Of a DNA stretch of 64,000 nucleotides, positions 25,899 through 34,610 are shown piece by piece (within the stretch, counting starts at the first letter, position 1; each line of letters opens with the position of its first letter). A program made the position numbers and the translations under genes. The DNA is from Chitinophaga sp. CF118 (lineage in GTDB: Bacteria; Bacteroidota; Bacteroidia; Chitinophagales; Chitinophagaceae). A model generated the notes under the pieces. That model saw only the letters and a list, made by a program, of their open reading frames with translations, had not been told where the DNA came from and did not search any database. The stretch covers positions 1,798,001 through 1,862,000 of the forward strand of contig NZ_FOMK01000001.1 of NCBI RefSeq assembly GCF_900112615.1, in the 5' to 3' direction.

Positions 25899-26870
25899 TT
25901 AGTCGAAAGACTGGTTACCCGATCGGGCAATTTTCAGCATCCTGTCAAACTCTTCGGGTGACAGGTCATTAAAGAAGAAATATACAGGATCAACCTTTTC
26001 CCCATTTTTACTCACTTCATAGTGACAGTGAGGACCCGTAGATTTACCGGTACTACCCACCCATCCAACAACATCTCCACGTTTTACAGTCTGTCCGCCT
26101 TTTACCTTAATGCGCAACATATGGCCATAAAGTGTTTTATATCCATACCCATGATTAATTAGTACATGGTTACCATATCCCACATCACTCATGCTGGCAT
26201 CTTCCACCACACCATCACCGGTGGCATATATCGGAGTACCGCTGGGAGCTGCAAAGTCAAGCCCGGAATGATATTTTACTGTTTTGTAGATAGGATCGAT
26301 ACGATATCCAAATCCAGAAGCAATACGTTTCAGGTCTTTATTTGATACCGGTTGTATAGCAGGAATAGAAGCCAGCATCTTTTGCTTATTCTTAACCAGG
26401 TCATCAATTTTCTCATACGATTTTCCCTGCACAGAGATCCTGTGAATCAGTTCCTTTAACAGTACACCAGTACTAGCAATAATCTCACTGCTGGAAAAAG
26501 ACTGCAACTGCGTCAGCTCTTCCTCTTTTTCATTTTTTCCCGCCCTGGTGCTATCCGGAATCGGAGATGCCTCAAATATTACCCGGTAAATCTCATTGTC
26601 ACGATGCTCCAACTCAGATAACTGGGATTTCACCTCATTCATCCGGCCCTGCATAGCTTCATATTTCTCGCTCATGATCTCTACTTCCCGTCGCAAAGAT
26701 TTTTCTTTGGGCGAATCCAGAACGCGATAAGAAATCGACAGGAAGATAAAACCTGTCACAATCGCCGCCGAAATAAACCCTAGAATACGAAGTACTTTTA
26801 CCCGTAGTGAAACTACGAGTTTCTCATATTTAAGTGTTTGTGTATTATAAAAGTATTTAACCTTCTTCAT
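25899..26870 (-). CDS. M23-family metallopeptidase (cell-wall endopeptidase)
   Basis: A 323-aa protein with a cytosolic N-terminus, one transmembrane helix (LGFISAAIVTGFIFLSISYR, about 31-50), a coiled coil (EVEIMSEKYEAMQGRMNEVKSQ, 62-110) and a C-terminal LytM/M23 domain. Zinc ligands are seen in KYHSGLDFAAPSG (HxxxD) and GPHCHYEVSKNG (HxH). It would cleave peptidoglycan cross-bridges or act in division and shape control like the MepM/EnvC group. It lies upstream of the MerR gene (97 bp) and divergent from alaS across 283 bp. Confidence 0.92.
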   Translation of the reverse strand: MKKVKYFYNTQTLKYEKLVVSLRVKVLRILGFISAAIVTGFIFLSISYRVLDSPKEKSLRREVEIMSEKYEAMQGRMNEVKSQLSELEHRDNEIYRVIFEASPIPDSTRAGKNEKEEELTQLQSFSSSEIIASTGVLLKELIHRISVQGKSYEKIDDLVKNKQKMLASIPAIQPVSNKDLKRIASGFGYRIDPIYKTVKYHSGLDFAAPSGTPIYATGDGVVEDASMSDVGYGNHVLINHGYGYKTLYGHMLRIKVKGGQTVKRGDVVGWVGSTGKSTGPHCHYEVSKNGEKVDPVYFFFNDLSPEEFDRMLKIARSGNQSFD

Positions 26871-27009
26871 GTACCGGGCTTATGCATTTAAGCAGAACTT
26901 CAACCTAACGTAAGTCCTTGTGTTTTATTTTTTCATAGGGTTAGACACATATGGATGAGGGCATATACACTTTTTCAATATTTTTGCACTCCTTTCCATC
27001 AAATGGGGA

Positions 27010-27023
27010 AGGTTTGCAAACCT
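27010..27023. promoter_or_regulatory. Perfect 14-bp palindrome between M23 peptidase gene and alaS
   Basis: AGGTTTGCAAACCT is a perfect inverted repeat in the divergent promoter region, about 140 bp upstream of each start. It could be an operator; nothing else supports the assignment. Confidence 0.3.
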
Positions 27024-27153
27024 AATGGAATTAGATTAAAAGGGCAATCTTTTGAATGTCAATTTTCTAAATACCATAAGTTGGCTTAAAATACAAATTA
27101 AAGTCATTTAGTTGACACAAAATTATAATACATATCAATTATTTCAAATATTT

Positions 27154-29772
27154 ATGACTGCACCCGAGATTCGTCAGCAATTCCTGGACTTTTTTACATC
27201 CAAAGGTCACCACATCGTACCTTCTGCTCCCATCGTGGTTAAGAACGATCCTACCCTGCTATTCACAAACGCAGGTATGAACCAGTTTAAAGACTACTTC
27301 CTGGGAAACAGGGCACCAGCCTGGAAAAGGGTGGCAGATACACAAAAGTGCCTGCGTGTAAGCGGTAAACATAATGATTTGGAAGAAGTAGGGATCGATA
27401 CCTACCACCATACCATGTTCGAAATGCTGGGTAACTGGAGCTTTGGCGACTATTTCAAAAAAGACGCTATTGCCTGGAGCTGGGAATTATTGACGGATAT
27501 CTATAAGATCCCCAAAGATCGCCTCTATGTCACTGTATTTGAAGGAGATGCGAATGAAAACCTGCCCAAAGACGAAGAAGCATATAATTTCTGGAAACAA
27601 CATATTGCAGAAGACAGAATCCTGCTAGGTAATAAAAAGGATAATTTCTGGGAAATGGGAGACACCGGTCCATGCGGTCCATGCTCAGAAATCCATGTAG
27701 ACTGCCGCCCCGATACCGAAAGGGCACAAGTGGATGGTGCTAAACTGGTAAATGCAGATGATCCCCAGGTGATAGAAATCTGGAACAACGTATTTATGCA
27801 GTTCAACCGTCTGAAAGATAAAAGCCTGGAACCTCTCCCGGCTCAACATGTGGATACCGGAATGGGCTTTGAACGCCTGGTGAGGGTGATGCAGGGCAAA
27901 TCCTCCAACTATGATACTGATGTGTTCTCCGGTACCATTCATAGTACTGAAAAACTGACCGGACATTTATATGGCCGTACAGATAGCAAACAGGATGTGG
28001 CTTTCCGCGTAATCGCAGATCATATCCGTGCTATCAGCTTCACCATTGCTGATGGGCAACTGCCTTCAAATACCGGTGCTGGTTATGTAATCCGCCGCAT
28101 TCTCCGTCGTGCGGTAAGATACTATTTCTCATTTCTGGGCCAGAAAAAGCCCCTCCTTCACGAACTCGTGCCTGTGCTGGCTGAACAGTTTGCAACTGTA
28201 TTCCCCGAATTGCTCCAACAGGCCGACTTTGTGAAAAAGGTAATATTTGAAGAGGAAAACAACTTCCTGCGTACCCTGGATAGCGGAATTCGCCGCCTGG
28301 AAGATATTATGAAAGCCAATGCAGCAAAGAAGACCATAGATGGACCGTCTGCCTTTGAACTGAATGACACTTATGGTTTTCCTTTCGACCTTACACAACT
28401 AATAGCAGGAGAAAATGGCTTTAGTGTGGATGAAGAAGGTTTTAAAGTAGCCTTAAAAGAGCAGAAAGATCGCTCCCGTGCAGCAACTGAGCTGGATATG
28501 GGCGACTGGACAGTACTCGATGATACTCCTGCAACCAAATTCATAGGATACGACCTGTTTGGAACTGAAACTCATGTTACCAAATACCGTAAAATCAAAG
28601 CTAAAGGCAAGGAACAATACCAACTGGTACTCGCCCAGACACCTTTTTATGCCGAAAGCGGCGGACAGGTAGGCGATACCGGTCTGCTCACTTTTAATGG
28701 AGAGTCTGTCACTGTAACTGATACAAAAAAAGAAAACGATCTGATCGTTCACTTTGTAGATAAACTACCTACTACCATAACCGGTACTGTCATAGCTGTT
28801 ATTGACAGAGACAAGCGTCAGCACACTGCACTGAACCACTCAGCTACCCACCTTCTGCATGCCGCTCTGCGTCAGGTATTAGGTACGCACGTAGCACAGA
28901 AAGGTTCACTGGTAAATGCGTCCTACCTTCGTTTTGACTTTTCGCACTTCGCCAAAGTGACAGACGAAGAACTGGCTAAAATAGAAGATATCGTAAACGA
29001 AAAGATCCGCGCCAACATCCCCGTGATGATCAGGGAGCTTCCTAAAGAAGAAGCGATGAAACTTGGTGCAATGGCATTGTTTGGTGAAAAATATGGAGAT
29101 GTAGTACGCGTGGTAGTCATGGACCCTGCATACTCTGTAGAGCTCTGCGGTGGTACCCATATTACCGCTACCGGAGAACTTGGTCTTTTCAAATTTACAT
29201 CTGAGAGTGCTGTAGCAGCAGGTGTTCGCCGCATTGAAGCGGTTACGGGAAATAATGCGCTCTCCTTTGTGAATGATGAATTGCAGCAACTGAAAGAAGT
29301 TAAGGCAACACTCAAAAATCCTAAAGAACTGGTTAAAACAATAGAAACACTTTTATCAGATAAAGCTGCTTTAACAAAACAACTGGAACTGATTGAAAAA
29401 GATATACTGAAACAATTGTCTGCCAGTCTGAAAGAATATATAGAGCCTATCAATGGAATCAACTTCCTGGGTAAGATTGTAGATGTAAGGAATGCAGATG
29501 CGTTGAAACAGCTCTCTGCGAATCTGAAGAATGTAGTTGACAATCATGTATTGCTGTTGTTGGCAAACATTAGTGGTAAGGCTAGCGTTTCACTCATGAT
29601 CTCAGATAACCTTGTAGCAGAAAAAGGGTTGGATGCCGCTAAAATCATCAAGGAACATGTTGCATCGCTCATCAAAGGCGGAGGAGGAGGTCAGAAATCC
29701 TTTGCTTCTGCCAGCGGACAGGAAGCCGGACAACTGGAACAGGTGATCTCTCAGGTGAAAGCAATGTTGTAA
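27154..29772 (+). CDS. alaS: Alanyl-tRNA synthetase
   Basis: An 872-aa enzyme from ATG 27154 (MTAPEIRQQFLDFFTSKGHH), the normal AlaRS N-terminus; an in-frame TTG 42 bp upstream is not used by homologues. The class II catalytic core carries PTLLFTNAGMNQFKDYF and CLRVSGKHNDLEEVG. The editing domain carries HSATHLLHAALR with its HxxxH, and CGGTH completes the zinc site. The C-terminal C-Ala domain has IKGGGGGQKSFASASG. It attaches alanine to tRNA-Ala and edits Ser/Gly mischarging. Length is typical (about 875 aa). A strong terminator follows. Confidence 0.98.
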   Translation: MTAPEIRQQFLDFFTSKGHHIVPSAPIVVKNDPTLLFTNAGMNQFKDYFLGNRAPAWKRVADTQKCLRVSGKHNDLEEVGIDTYHHTMFEMLGNWSFGDYFKKDAIAWSWELLTDIYKIPKDRLYVTVFEGDANENLPKDEEAYNFWKQHIAEDRILLGNKKDNFWEMGDTGPCGPCSEIHVDCRPDTERAQVDGAKLVNADDPQVIEIWNNVFMQFNRLKDKSLEPLPAQHVDTGMGFERLVRVMQGKSSNYDTDVFSGTIHSTEKLTGHLYGRTDSKQDVAFRVIADHIRAISFTIADGQLPSNTGAGYVIRRILRRAVRYYFSFLGQKKPLLHELVPVLAEQFATVFPELLQQADFVKKVIFEEENNFLRTLDSGIRRLEDIMKANAAKKTIDGPSAFELNDTYGFPFDLTQLIAGENGFSVDEEGFKVALKEQKDRSRAATELDMGDWTVLDDTPATKFIGYDLFGTETHVTKYRKIKAKGKEQYQLVLAQTPFYAESGGQVGDTGLLTFNGESVTVTDTKKENDLIVHFVDKLPTTITGTVIAVIDRDKRQHTALNHSATHLLHAALRQVLGTHVAQKGSLVNASYLRFDFSHFAKVTDEELAKIEDIVNEKIRANIPVMIRELPKEEAMKLGAMALFGEKYGDVVRVVVMDPAYSVELCGGTHITATGELGLFKFTSESAVAAGVRRIEAVTGNNALSFVNDELQQLKEVKATLKNPKELVKTIETLLSDKAALTKQLELIEKDILKQLSASLKEYIEPINGINFLGKIVDVRNADALKQLSANLKNVVDNHVLLLLANISGKASVSLMISDNLVAEKGLDAAKIIKEHVASLIKGGGGGQKSFASASGQEAGQLEQVISQVKAML

Positions 29773-29781
29773 TAAATCACT

Positions 29782-29829
29782 AAATAAAAAAGAGAGCGTA
29801 TCACATATGGTACGCTCTCTTTTTTATTT
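29782..29829. terminator. Terminator after alaS
   Basis: A 19-bp perfect stem (29782-29800 / 29811-29829) with core AGAGAGCGTA / TACGCTCTCT and flanking A and T runs. It can act on both alaS and the convergent split gene. Confidence 0.9.
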
Positions 29830-29846
29830 ATGTTGCTTCAGCATTA

Positions 29847-30209
29847 TCATCTCCAGAAGAACCATTTCTTTTTCTTCCTAACTGGTATTGGCTCTGTTAT
29901 TGTTGATTTGATCTCAGAATATATAGTTGTTACCGCCCCGGTTATATACTCCGGAGTACGTTTTACCGCATAAGCAACGACTTCAATATCTTTACCCAAT
30001 GCGGAATAGCCAGGTAAAATATCACACTCATAGTTCTCTGGAACAGTACTATCACCTTTAATGACAGGTACTTTTTCTGCTGGTTTGCTGCTATCCTGTT
30101 CTATAATGGGCAATTCATTTCCAGCATGTGTTATTTCCGGGGTAGCTGCTATCAGCACTGTACTTATTAATACAGCAGGCAACAGCACATTTGATCGCTC
30201 ATCCGCCAC
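29847..30209 (-). CDS. Downstream part of a split TonB-associated-type protein
   Basis: 120 codons from a GTG at 30209. It starts in the same place where the upstream ORF stops but in another frame. The sequence has a hydrophobic segment (NVLLPAVLISTVLIAATPEI), a linker rich in Pro/Ser/Lys, then ILPGYSALGKDIEVVAYAVK and YITGAVTTIYSEIKS, ending in a basic KKKKWFFWR. In Bacteroidota proteins I recall, a Cys-rich N-terminal domain like the neighbouring ORF, a membrane helix and a region of this type form one polypeptide. The frame is open to AGG AAT TTA GTA before the GTG, so a single-base slip near 30212-30220 would join the two. It may be a frameshifted gene or two coupled genes. Confidence 0.5.
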   Translation of the reverse strand: MADERSNVLLPAVLISTVLIAATPEITHAGNELPIIEQDSSKPAEKVPVIKGDSTVPENYECDILPGYSALGKDIEVVAYAVKRTPEYITGAVTTIYSEIKSTITEPIPVRKKKKWFFWR

Positions 30210-30211
30210 TA

Positions 30212-30433
30212 CTAAATTCCTCTGTCAAGCTGTTCATTCACAAATCGTCCACATACCTCCTGCTTACTACTTTCTATTACTTCTATGATCTGACGGTCAC
30301 TCAACAGGGAAAAGTCAATCACCTTCTTTTCACAGCTACTACAAAATCTGCCACCTGTAACAACTGCCATATCATCCCATAACTGCGCGCATGGAGCAGA
30401 GATTTGCAAATACATATGTGCTGTTTTTTTCAT
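30212..30433 (-). CDS. Upstream part of split protein: Cys-rich N-terminal domain
   Basis: A 73-aa ORF: MKKTAHMYLQISAPCAQLWD, then GGRFCSSCEKKVIDFSLLSD (Cys-x2-Cys), then IIEVIESSKQEVCGRFVNEQ with a final Cys, followed by LDRGI and two stops. The pattern 'PC..-W-..M-...GRFC--C-K-V-DF---SD--I------...CGRF---QL-R' is the N-terminal module I associate with Bacteroidota TonB-associated and carboxypeptidase-regulatory-like membrane proteins, where the chain continues into a membrane helix. Here it stops just before where that helix would begin, and the helix is found in the next frame at 30209. Probably a frameshifted gene. Confidence 0.55.
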   Translation of the reverse strand: MKKTAHMYLQISAPCAQLWDDMAVVTGGRFCSSCEKKVIDFSLLSDRQIIEVIESSKQEVCGRFVNEQLDRGI

Positions 30434-30533
30434 AGCCTTACTATATTACGATTTTTTCATAACTAACGACCCTTTTTTGTCATTTACTTTCCAGCTTCAT
30501 CTATTTTAACTTTTCCTTTATATCTACCTCCTC

Positions 30534-30541
30534 TAAATTTG
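30534..30541 (+). promoter_or_regulatory. TAnnTTTG -7 promoter element
   Basis: TAAATTTG, an exact consensus match, lies 23 bp before the start ATG of the double-PDZ gene at 30565. The -33 position has TTTT rather than TTTG. Confidence 0.45.
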
Positions 30542-30564
30542 TATTAAACATAAAAGTACCAGTT

Positions 30565-31605
30565 ATGAGCAAGCTACTGCAAACCCTTACGCTAGCAAGC
30601 ATTATCTGCTTTGCTGTAAGCACAGCTTCATATGCCCAGGATAAAAAGGGCGATAAGCTGGGCGAATATGATGAAATCATCATTAAACGGAATAATAATA
30701 AGGATGGGAAAGTAACCATTGAAATTAAAGATGGGAACGTGCTGGTAGATGGCGAAAAAATGGATGCTTATAAAGATGGCGATATCTCTGTATATCGGCG
30801 CCGCATCAGACCTGTAGACGGAAACAACTTCAATTTCGGGCAGCATCACGGATTACAATTCTTTAATAACGACGATGATAATGAATACGATAATGGTGCA
30901 GATATGGCAATCGTTCCTGGCAAAGCTATACTGGGCGTTATTACAGAAAAGCTCGAAGCAGCCGGCGCTACAATAAAAGAAGTGGGCAAGGATACTCCGG
31001 CAGAAAAAGCAGGTCTCAAAGCAGGAGATATAATCACTCAGATAGATGCAGATAAAATCGCAGAACCAAAAGAATTGTTCGAAAAGATTGGCGCACATGA
31101 GCCGGGAGATAAAATAACCGTCACATATCTGCGCAATAAAAAGGAGAATAAAATCACCGTGGCGCTGGACGAACGAAAAGGAGTAGGAGCAATAGAACTC
31201 TTCCCTAATAATAACAGCCAGGATGGTCCGGATAACTTCTTCCGGAATATGCCACGTGGCGGTATGAACTTTGGCAATGGTCCTCATGGTTTTAACAATA
31301 ACAACCGCAGTTTCAATGATGATAATGATGTGAAACTGGGCCTGTCTGTACAGGATACGGAAAATGGAGAAGGAGCACAGGTATTGGCAGTAGCCCAAGG
31401 TTCCGCTGCTGACAAAGCCGGTTTTAAAGAAAACGATATCATCACAGAACTAGCAGGAACTTCAGTTAATTCTGCCCGCGATGTTACCAATACCTATCGG
31501 GAAAATAAAAGTAAAGGAACATTAAGTGTACAGGTGAAAAGAGACGGCAAACAAAAGACGTTAGAGGTGCAGGTCCCCAGAAAGCTGCATAAAGCAGATC
31601 TGTAA
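30565..31605 (+). CDS. Exported double-PDZ-domain protein
   Basis: A 346-aa protein with a signal peptide (LTLASIICFAVSTASYAQ). It has an acidic Asn/Asp-rich stretch, PDZ1 (about 120-210: AILGVITEKLEAAGATIKEV, AGLKAGDIITQIDADKI) and a Gly/Asn-rich linker with PRGGMNFGNGPHGFNNNN. PDZ2 follows (about 255-340: KLGLSVQDTENGEGAQVLAV, ADKAGFKENDIITELAGTSV). No trypsin-like HDS triad precedes the PDZ domains, so it is not a DegP-type protease; it more likely acts as a periplasmic adaptor or chaperone. Single gene with its own promoter box and terminator. Confidence 0.85.
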   Translation: MSKLLQTLTLASIICFAVSTASYAQDKKGDKLGEYDEIIIKRNNNKDGKVTIEIKDGNVLVDGEKMDAYKDGDISVYRRRIRPVDGNNFNFGQHHGLQFFNNDDDNEYDNGADMAIVPGKAILGVITEKLEAAGATIKEVGKDTPAEKAGLKAGDIITQIDADKIAEPKELFEKIGAHEPGDKITVTYLRNKKENKITVALDERKGVGAIELFPNNNSQDGPDNFFRNMPRGGMNFGNGPHGFNNNNRSFNDDNDVKLGLSVQDTENGEGAQVLAVAQGSAADKAGFKENDIITELAGTSVNSARDVTNTYRENKSKGTLSVQVKRDGKQKTLEVQVPRKLHKADL

Positions 31606-31629
31606 ATTCGGTCTTTCATATCCATTGAA

Positions 31630-31673
31630 AAAGCCCCTGCAAGTATTTCGCTTACAGGGGCTTTAGTTTTTTT
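31630..31673 (+). terminator. Rho-independent terminator after PDZ gene
   Basis: A 10-bp stem AAAGCCCCTG / CAGGGGCTTT (31630-31639 and 31655-31664) followed by a T-run to 31673. Confidence 0.85.
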
Positions 31674-31728
31674 AATTACACCGAAACCTTCCATTGCATT
31701 ATTATGATTCCTTTATTGTGGTCGCCCC

Positions 31729-33099
31729 TTATTTCATCATTATTTTCATTATTGCAAGCTTGTTCTTATATGGAGGATATTTTGCCGGCACATCCAACCA
31801 TGTCCCGGTTTTTATTATACTCTTAGCATGTGTGAATGTTTCAAAGCTGTACTTCCCATGATACCGTCCCATTCCACTATTTCCTACCCCGCCAAAAGGC
31901 AGTTCAGGATTGGTAAAATGTATCAATGTATTGTTAATACATCCTCCTCCAAAATGAAGTTGTTCAAGTAAGATTTTCTCTGTTTTGGTTCTCTTTGTAA
32001 ACAGATATAAGGAAAGGGGATAGGGCTGTTGTCTGATCAGTCGCACTGCTTCTTCCAGTTTATTAAAGGTTATGATGGGCAATATAGGGCCAAAGATTTC
32101 CTCCTGCATAACAGGACTGTTCCAGTCTACATCATCAAGCAAAGCAGGTGCGATAAACAGATCCTTTTCATCCGTAACTCCCCCATGCAATAAACGGCCC
32201 TGTTCAAGATAGCTCTTCAGTACATTGAATCTTTTGGTATTGATAATCCTTCCATAATCAGGACTTTGAGCGGTATCTTCTCCCCAGAAACGTATAATAG
32301 CTTTCTTCATCGCTGCCACCAGTTTATCTTTTACCTGCTCATGCGCCAGTACATAGTCCGGAGCTATGCAGGTTTGCCCTGCATTCCAGTATTTACCCCA
32401 GATAATACGTTTGGCAGCCACACTGATATTCACTTTATCGTCTACAATGCAAGGCGATTTTCCGCCCAATTCCAGGGTAACAGGGGTTAGATGTGGAGCA
32501 GCCATTTCCAGGATCTTTTTGCCAACCGCAGTACTTCCTGTAAAGAATACATGATCAAATCGATATTGCATTGCTTCCGGAATCACCACGCTACCCTCTC
32601 CCTGTAATACGGCAATATAAGCAGGATCAAAGGTTTCCCGGATCAATGTTTCAATTACAACCGCAGTATGCGGCGCCAGTTCAGACGGTTTTAAAACAGC
32701 ACAGTTTCCTCCGGCAATAGCACCCGCCAATGGAGCCATCAGCAGCTGAAAAGGATAATTCCACGGTGCAATAATCAGCGTAAGTCCGAGAGGGACACGG
32801 TATATTTTACTCTGACTGGGATATTGAGCTAGCGGACTGCTTACAGATTCTGCACGCATCCAGTGCTTCAGCCCACTTAGTATATCAGTTATCTCAGTAT
32901 ATATTAACCCTATCTCACCCGCAAATGCTTCTACAGGAGGCTTATGCAGATCAGCATATAAGGCCGACAGGATACGCTGTTCATACTTCTTAACGGCCTT
33001 TTTCAACAATTGGAGTTGCTCCTTACGAAAATCATAAGACAATGTAGCCCCGGAGGCAAAAAAATCCTGCTGTGTTTTGTAGATTTTCTCAATGCTCAT
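31729..33099 (-). CDS. Aldehyde dehydrogenase (ALDH3-like)
   Basis: A 456-aa enzyme from ATG 33099 (MSIEKIYKTQQDFFASG). A longer in-frame start at 33198 would have to read through a terminator hairpin at 33122-33171, so it is rejected. Motifs: APWNYPFQLLMAPLAGAIAG (cofactor-binding), FTGSTAVGKKI, the catalytic Glu in VTLELGGKSPCIV, the nucleophilic Cys in WNAGQTCIAPDY, and EEIFGPILPI. The overall length and GQTCIAPDY point to the ALDH3/coniferyl or fatty aldehyde group, oxidising medium- to long-chain or aromatic aldehydes with NAD(P)+. It follows the first SusCD pair but is separated from it by a terminator. Confidence 0.93.
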   Translation of the reverse strand: MSIEKIYKTQQDFFASGATLSYDFRKEQLQLLKKAVKKYEQRILSALYADLHKPPVEAFAGEIGLIYTEITDILSGLKHWMRAESVSSPLAQYPSQSKIYRVPLGLTLIIAPWNYPFQLLMAPLAGAIAGGNCAVLKPSELAPHTAVVIETLIRETFDPAYIAVLQGEGSVVIPEAMQYRFDHVFFTGSTAVGKKILEMAAPHLTPVTLELGGKSPCIVDDKVNISVAAKRIIWGKYWNAGQTCIAPDYVLAHEQVKDKLVAAMKKAIIRFWGEDTAQSPDYGRIINTKRFNVLKSYLEQGRLLHGGVTDEKDLFIAPALLDDVDWNSPVMQEEIFGPILPIITFNKLEEAVRLIRQQPYPLSLYLFTKRTKTEKILLEQLHFGGGCINNTLIHFTNPELPFGGVGNSGMGRYHGKYSFETFTHAKSIIKTGTWLDVPAKYPPYKNKLAIMKIMMK

Positions 33100-33121
33100 A
33101 TACCCTGAAGTTACTGAAAGT

Positions 33122-33171
33122 AAAAAGCAAAAAGTCGTCCGGATTGAATCACCGACGACTTTTTGCTTTTT
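33122..33171. terminator. Terminator between susD-1 and aldehyde dehydrogenase
   Basis: An 18-bp perfect stem (33122-33139 / 33154-33171), core AAAAAGTCGTC / GACGACTTTTT. It lies 16 bp past the SusD-1 stop and closes the first SusCD operon. Confidence 0.88.
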
Positions 33172-33187
33172 ATTTTTACTGTTTAAT

Positions 33188-34564
33188 TTAATATCCATTA
33201 TTCTGCTCCAGCAGCTTGTTCACATCTGTCTCTCTCTCAGGTATTGGCAGTACAAATTGATCATTATCATAAGCAAGTGAACCGATATTCAGCTTTAGCC
33301 GTTTTTTAGTCCAGAATTTATCGCCCTCAAAAGCCAGTTCGCGGTAACGTTCTGTTACAAAATCATCTCCGGTTACTGTTAACAATGTGGATGCACCAGA
33401 ACGTTCACGTATGGTATTGATATCTTCCAGCGGAGTAGAACTTCCTATTTGTACACCCCCACGCAGGTTAGCCTCTCCACGGGTCAGGTATATTTCTGCA
33501 AGCCGCACAATTGGAACAACTTTGTATTTAGTGCTGTATTTAGTGGTATAAATACCCGACTTACCGGCGATACTACTCCCATTATAAAAGAACTTTCCAC
33601 GTTCATCATCTCCTTCGTACAGATCCAGGTGAGCTACATTAACTTGTGCATCTCCACGTCCATCCGGATAAGCGTTATACATCGTAATGATACCATTATT
33701 TGCGACACCGGTATTACTCTGTTCTGTTTGCTGGATAGCAAAAATATCTTCGCTTGAATTGGAGGCATTGTTAAAAGCACCAGCATAGGAAGTAGTGAGT
33801 GAATATGGCCCCTTTTCTATAATCTCATTCGCAGCCGTTGCTGCCGCTGTGTATTTGGCCTCAGCCATGTATAACCGTGCAAGATAGGCATAGGCAGTAT
33901 ACTTGTTCGCCCGTGTACCGTTATCTTCAGGCAAACCATCAATCGCAGCTTTCAGGTCTGTTTCTATCTGTGTGTACATATCTTGCACAGTAGCTCTTGC
34001 TACATATGCCTTATCAATTTCTCCGGTGCTGATGATAGGATCTACGACAAGTGGTACAGTAAGATTTGTAGTGAGGTTACCATCAGAATAAGGTTTACCA
34101 TAAAAGCCACTGAGCATGTAATAAATAATAGCACGGATACATTTTGCTTCAGCACCTACAGCAGCCTTATTATCATCAGCAACCAGATCCAGCTTACTCA
34201 ATACAATATTGATTTTGTTAATAATTTCAAAACCATTTTGCCAGATCCCCTCTGCTATAATGGAAGTACGATTCTGCTGTCTGCTGGTAACAAGCTTGTA
34301 GTCTGCAAATGTACCTACAAAGCTTATATCATCTTCATTGGCAATCAGATCGGATATTAATTGATATTGCTCACCATAAGCTCTGTAATACTGCAGGCCG
34401 TCATATGTACCAAATAACAAAGCGGTTACATCTGCCTCCGTTTTTACCTGATCCGGAGAAATACTATCCTGGGGTTTTACATCCAGTTTCTTGTTGCAGG
34501 ATACTAACAGTAACCCCATAAAGACAACTGTTAAAAATCTATATTTAGTGATAACGAATTTCAT
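33188..34564 (-). CDS. SusD/RagB-family outer-membrane lipoprotein (pair 1)
   Basis: A 458-aa surface lipoprotein with signal FLTVVFMGLLLVSC, lipobox Cys23. TPR-like helices follow (AYAYLARLYMAEAKYTAAATA). It ends with the SusD C-terminal motif TERYRELAFEGDKFWTKKRL ... VLPIPERETDVNKLLEQNNGY. It forms the lid that captures ligand over its SusC partner encoded 46 bp upstream at 34611. Classical SusD/RagB type with the terminal N-x-GY end. The ligand is not predictable; no glycoside hydrolase or SusE/F lies nearby. Confidence 0.93.
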   Translation of the reverse strand: MKFVITKYRFLTVVFMGLLLVSCNKKLDVKPQDSISPDQVKTEADVTALLFGTYDGLQYYRAYGEQYQLISDLIANEDDISFVGTFADYKLVTSRQQNRTSIIAEGIWQNGFEIINKINIVLSKLDLVADDNKAAVGAEAKCIRAIIYYMLSGFYGKPYSDGNLTTNLTVPLVVDPIISTGEIDKAYVARATVQDMYTQIETDLKAAIDGLPEDNGTRANKYTAYAYLARLYMAEAKYTAAATAANEIIEKGPYSLTTSYAGAFNNASNSSEDIFAIQQTEQSNTGVANNGIITMYNAYPDGRGDAQVNVAHLDLYEGDDERGKFFYNGSSIAGKSGIYTTKYSTKYKVVPIVRLAEIYLTRGEANLRGGVQIGSSTPLEDINTIRERSGASTLLTVTGDDFVTERYRELAFEGDKFWTKKRLKLNIGSLAYDNDQFVLPIPERETDVNKLLEQNNGY

Positions 34565-34610
34565 AATAAATGTTTTTGTGTAATCAATCTGCTGTTCAAT
34601 TAATCAGTTA

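Noticed and set aside
31729..33099. Aldehyde dehydrogenase as part of the first SusCD operon
   Set aside because: A perfect 18-bp terminator hairpin separates them, so functional linkage is not supported.
33100..33198. N-terminal extension of the aldehyde dehydrogenase
   Set aside because: It is encoded across a terminator hairpin, and its sequence is unlike any ALDH N-terminus; the start at 33099 fits.
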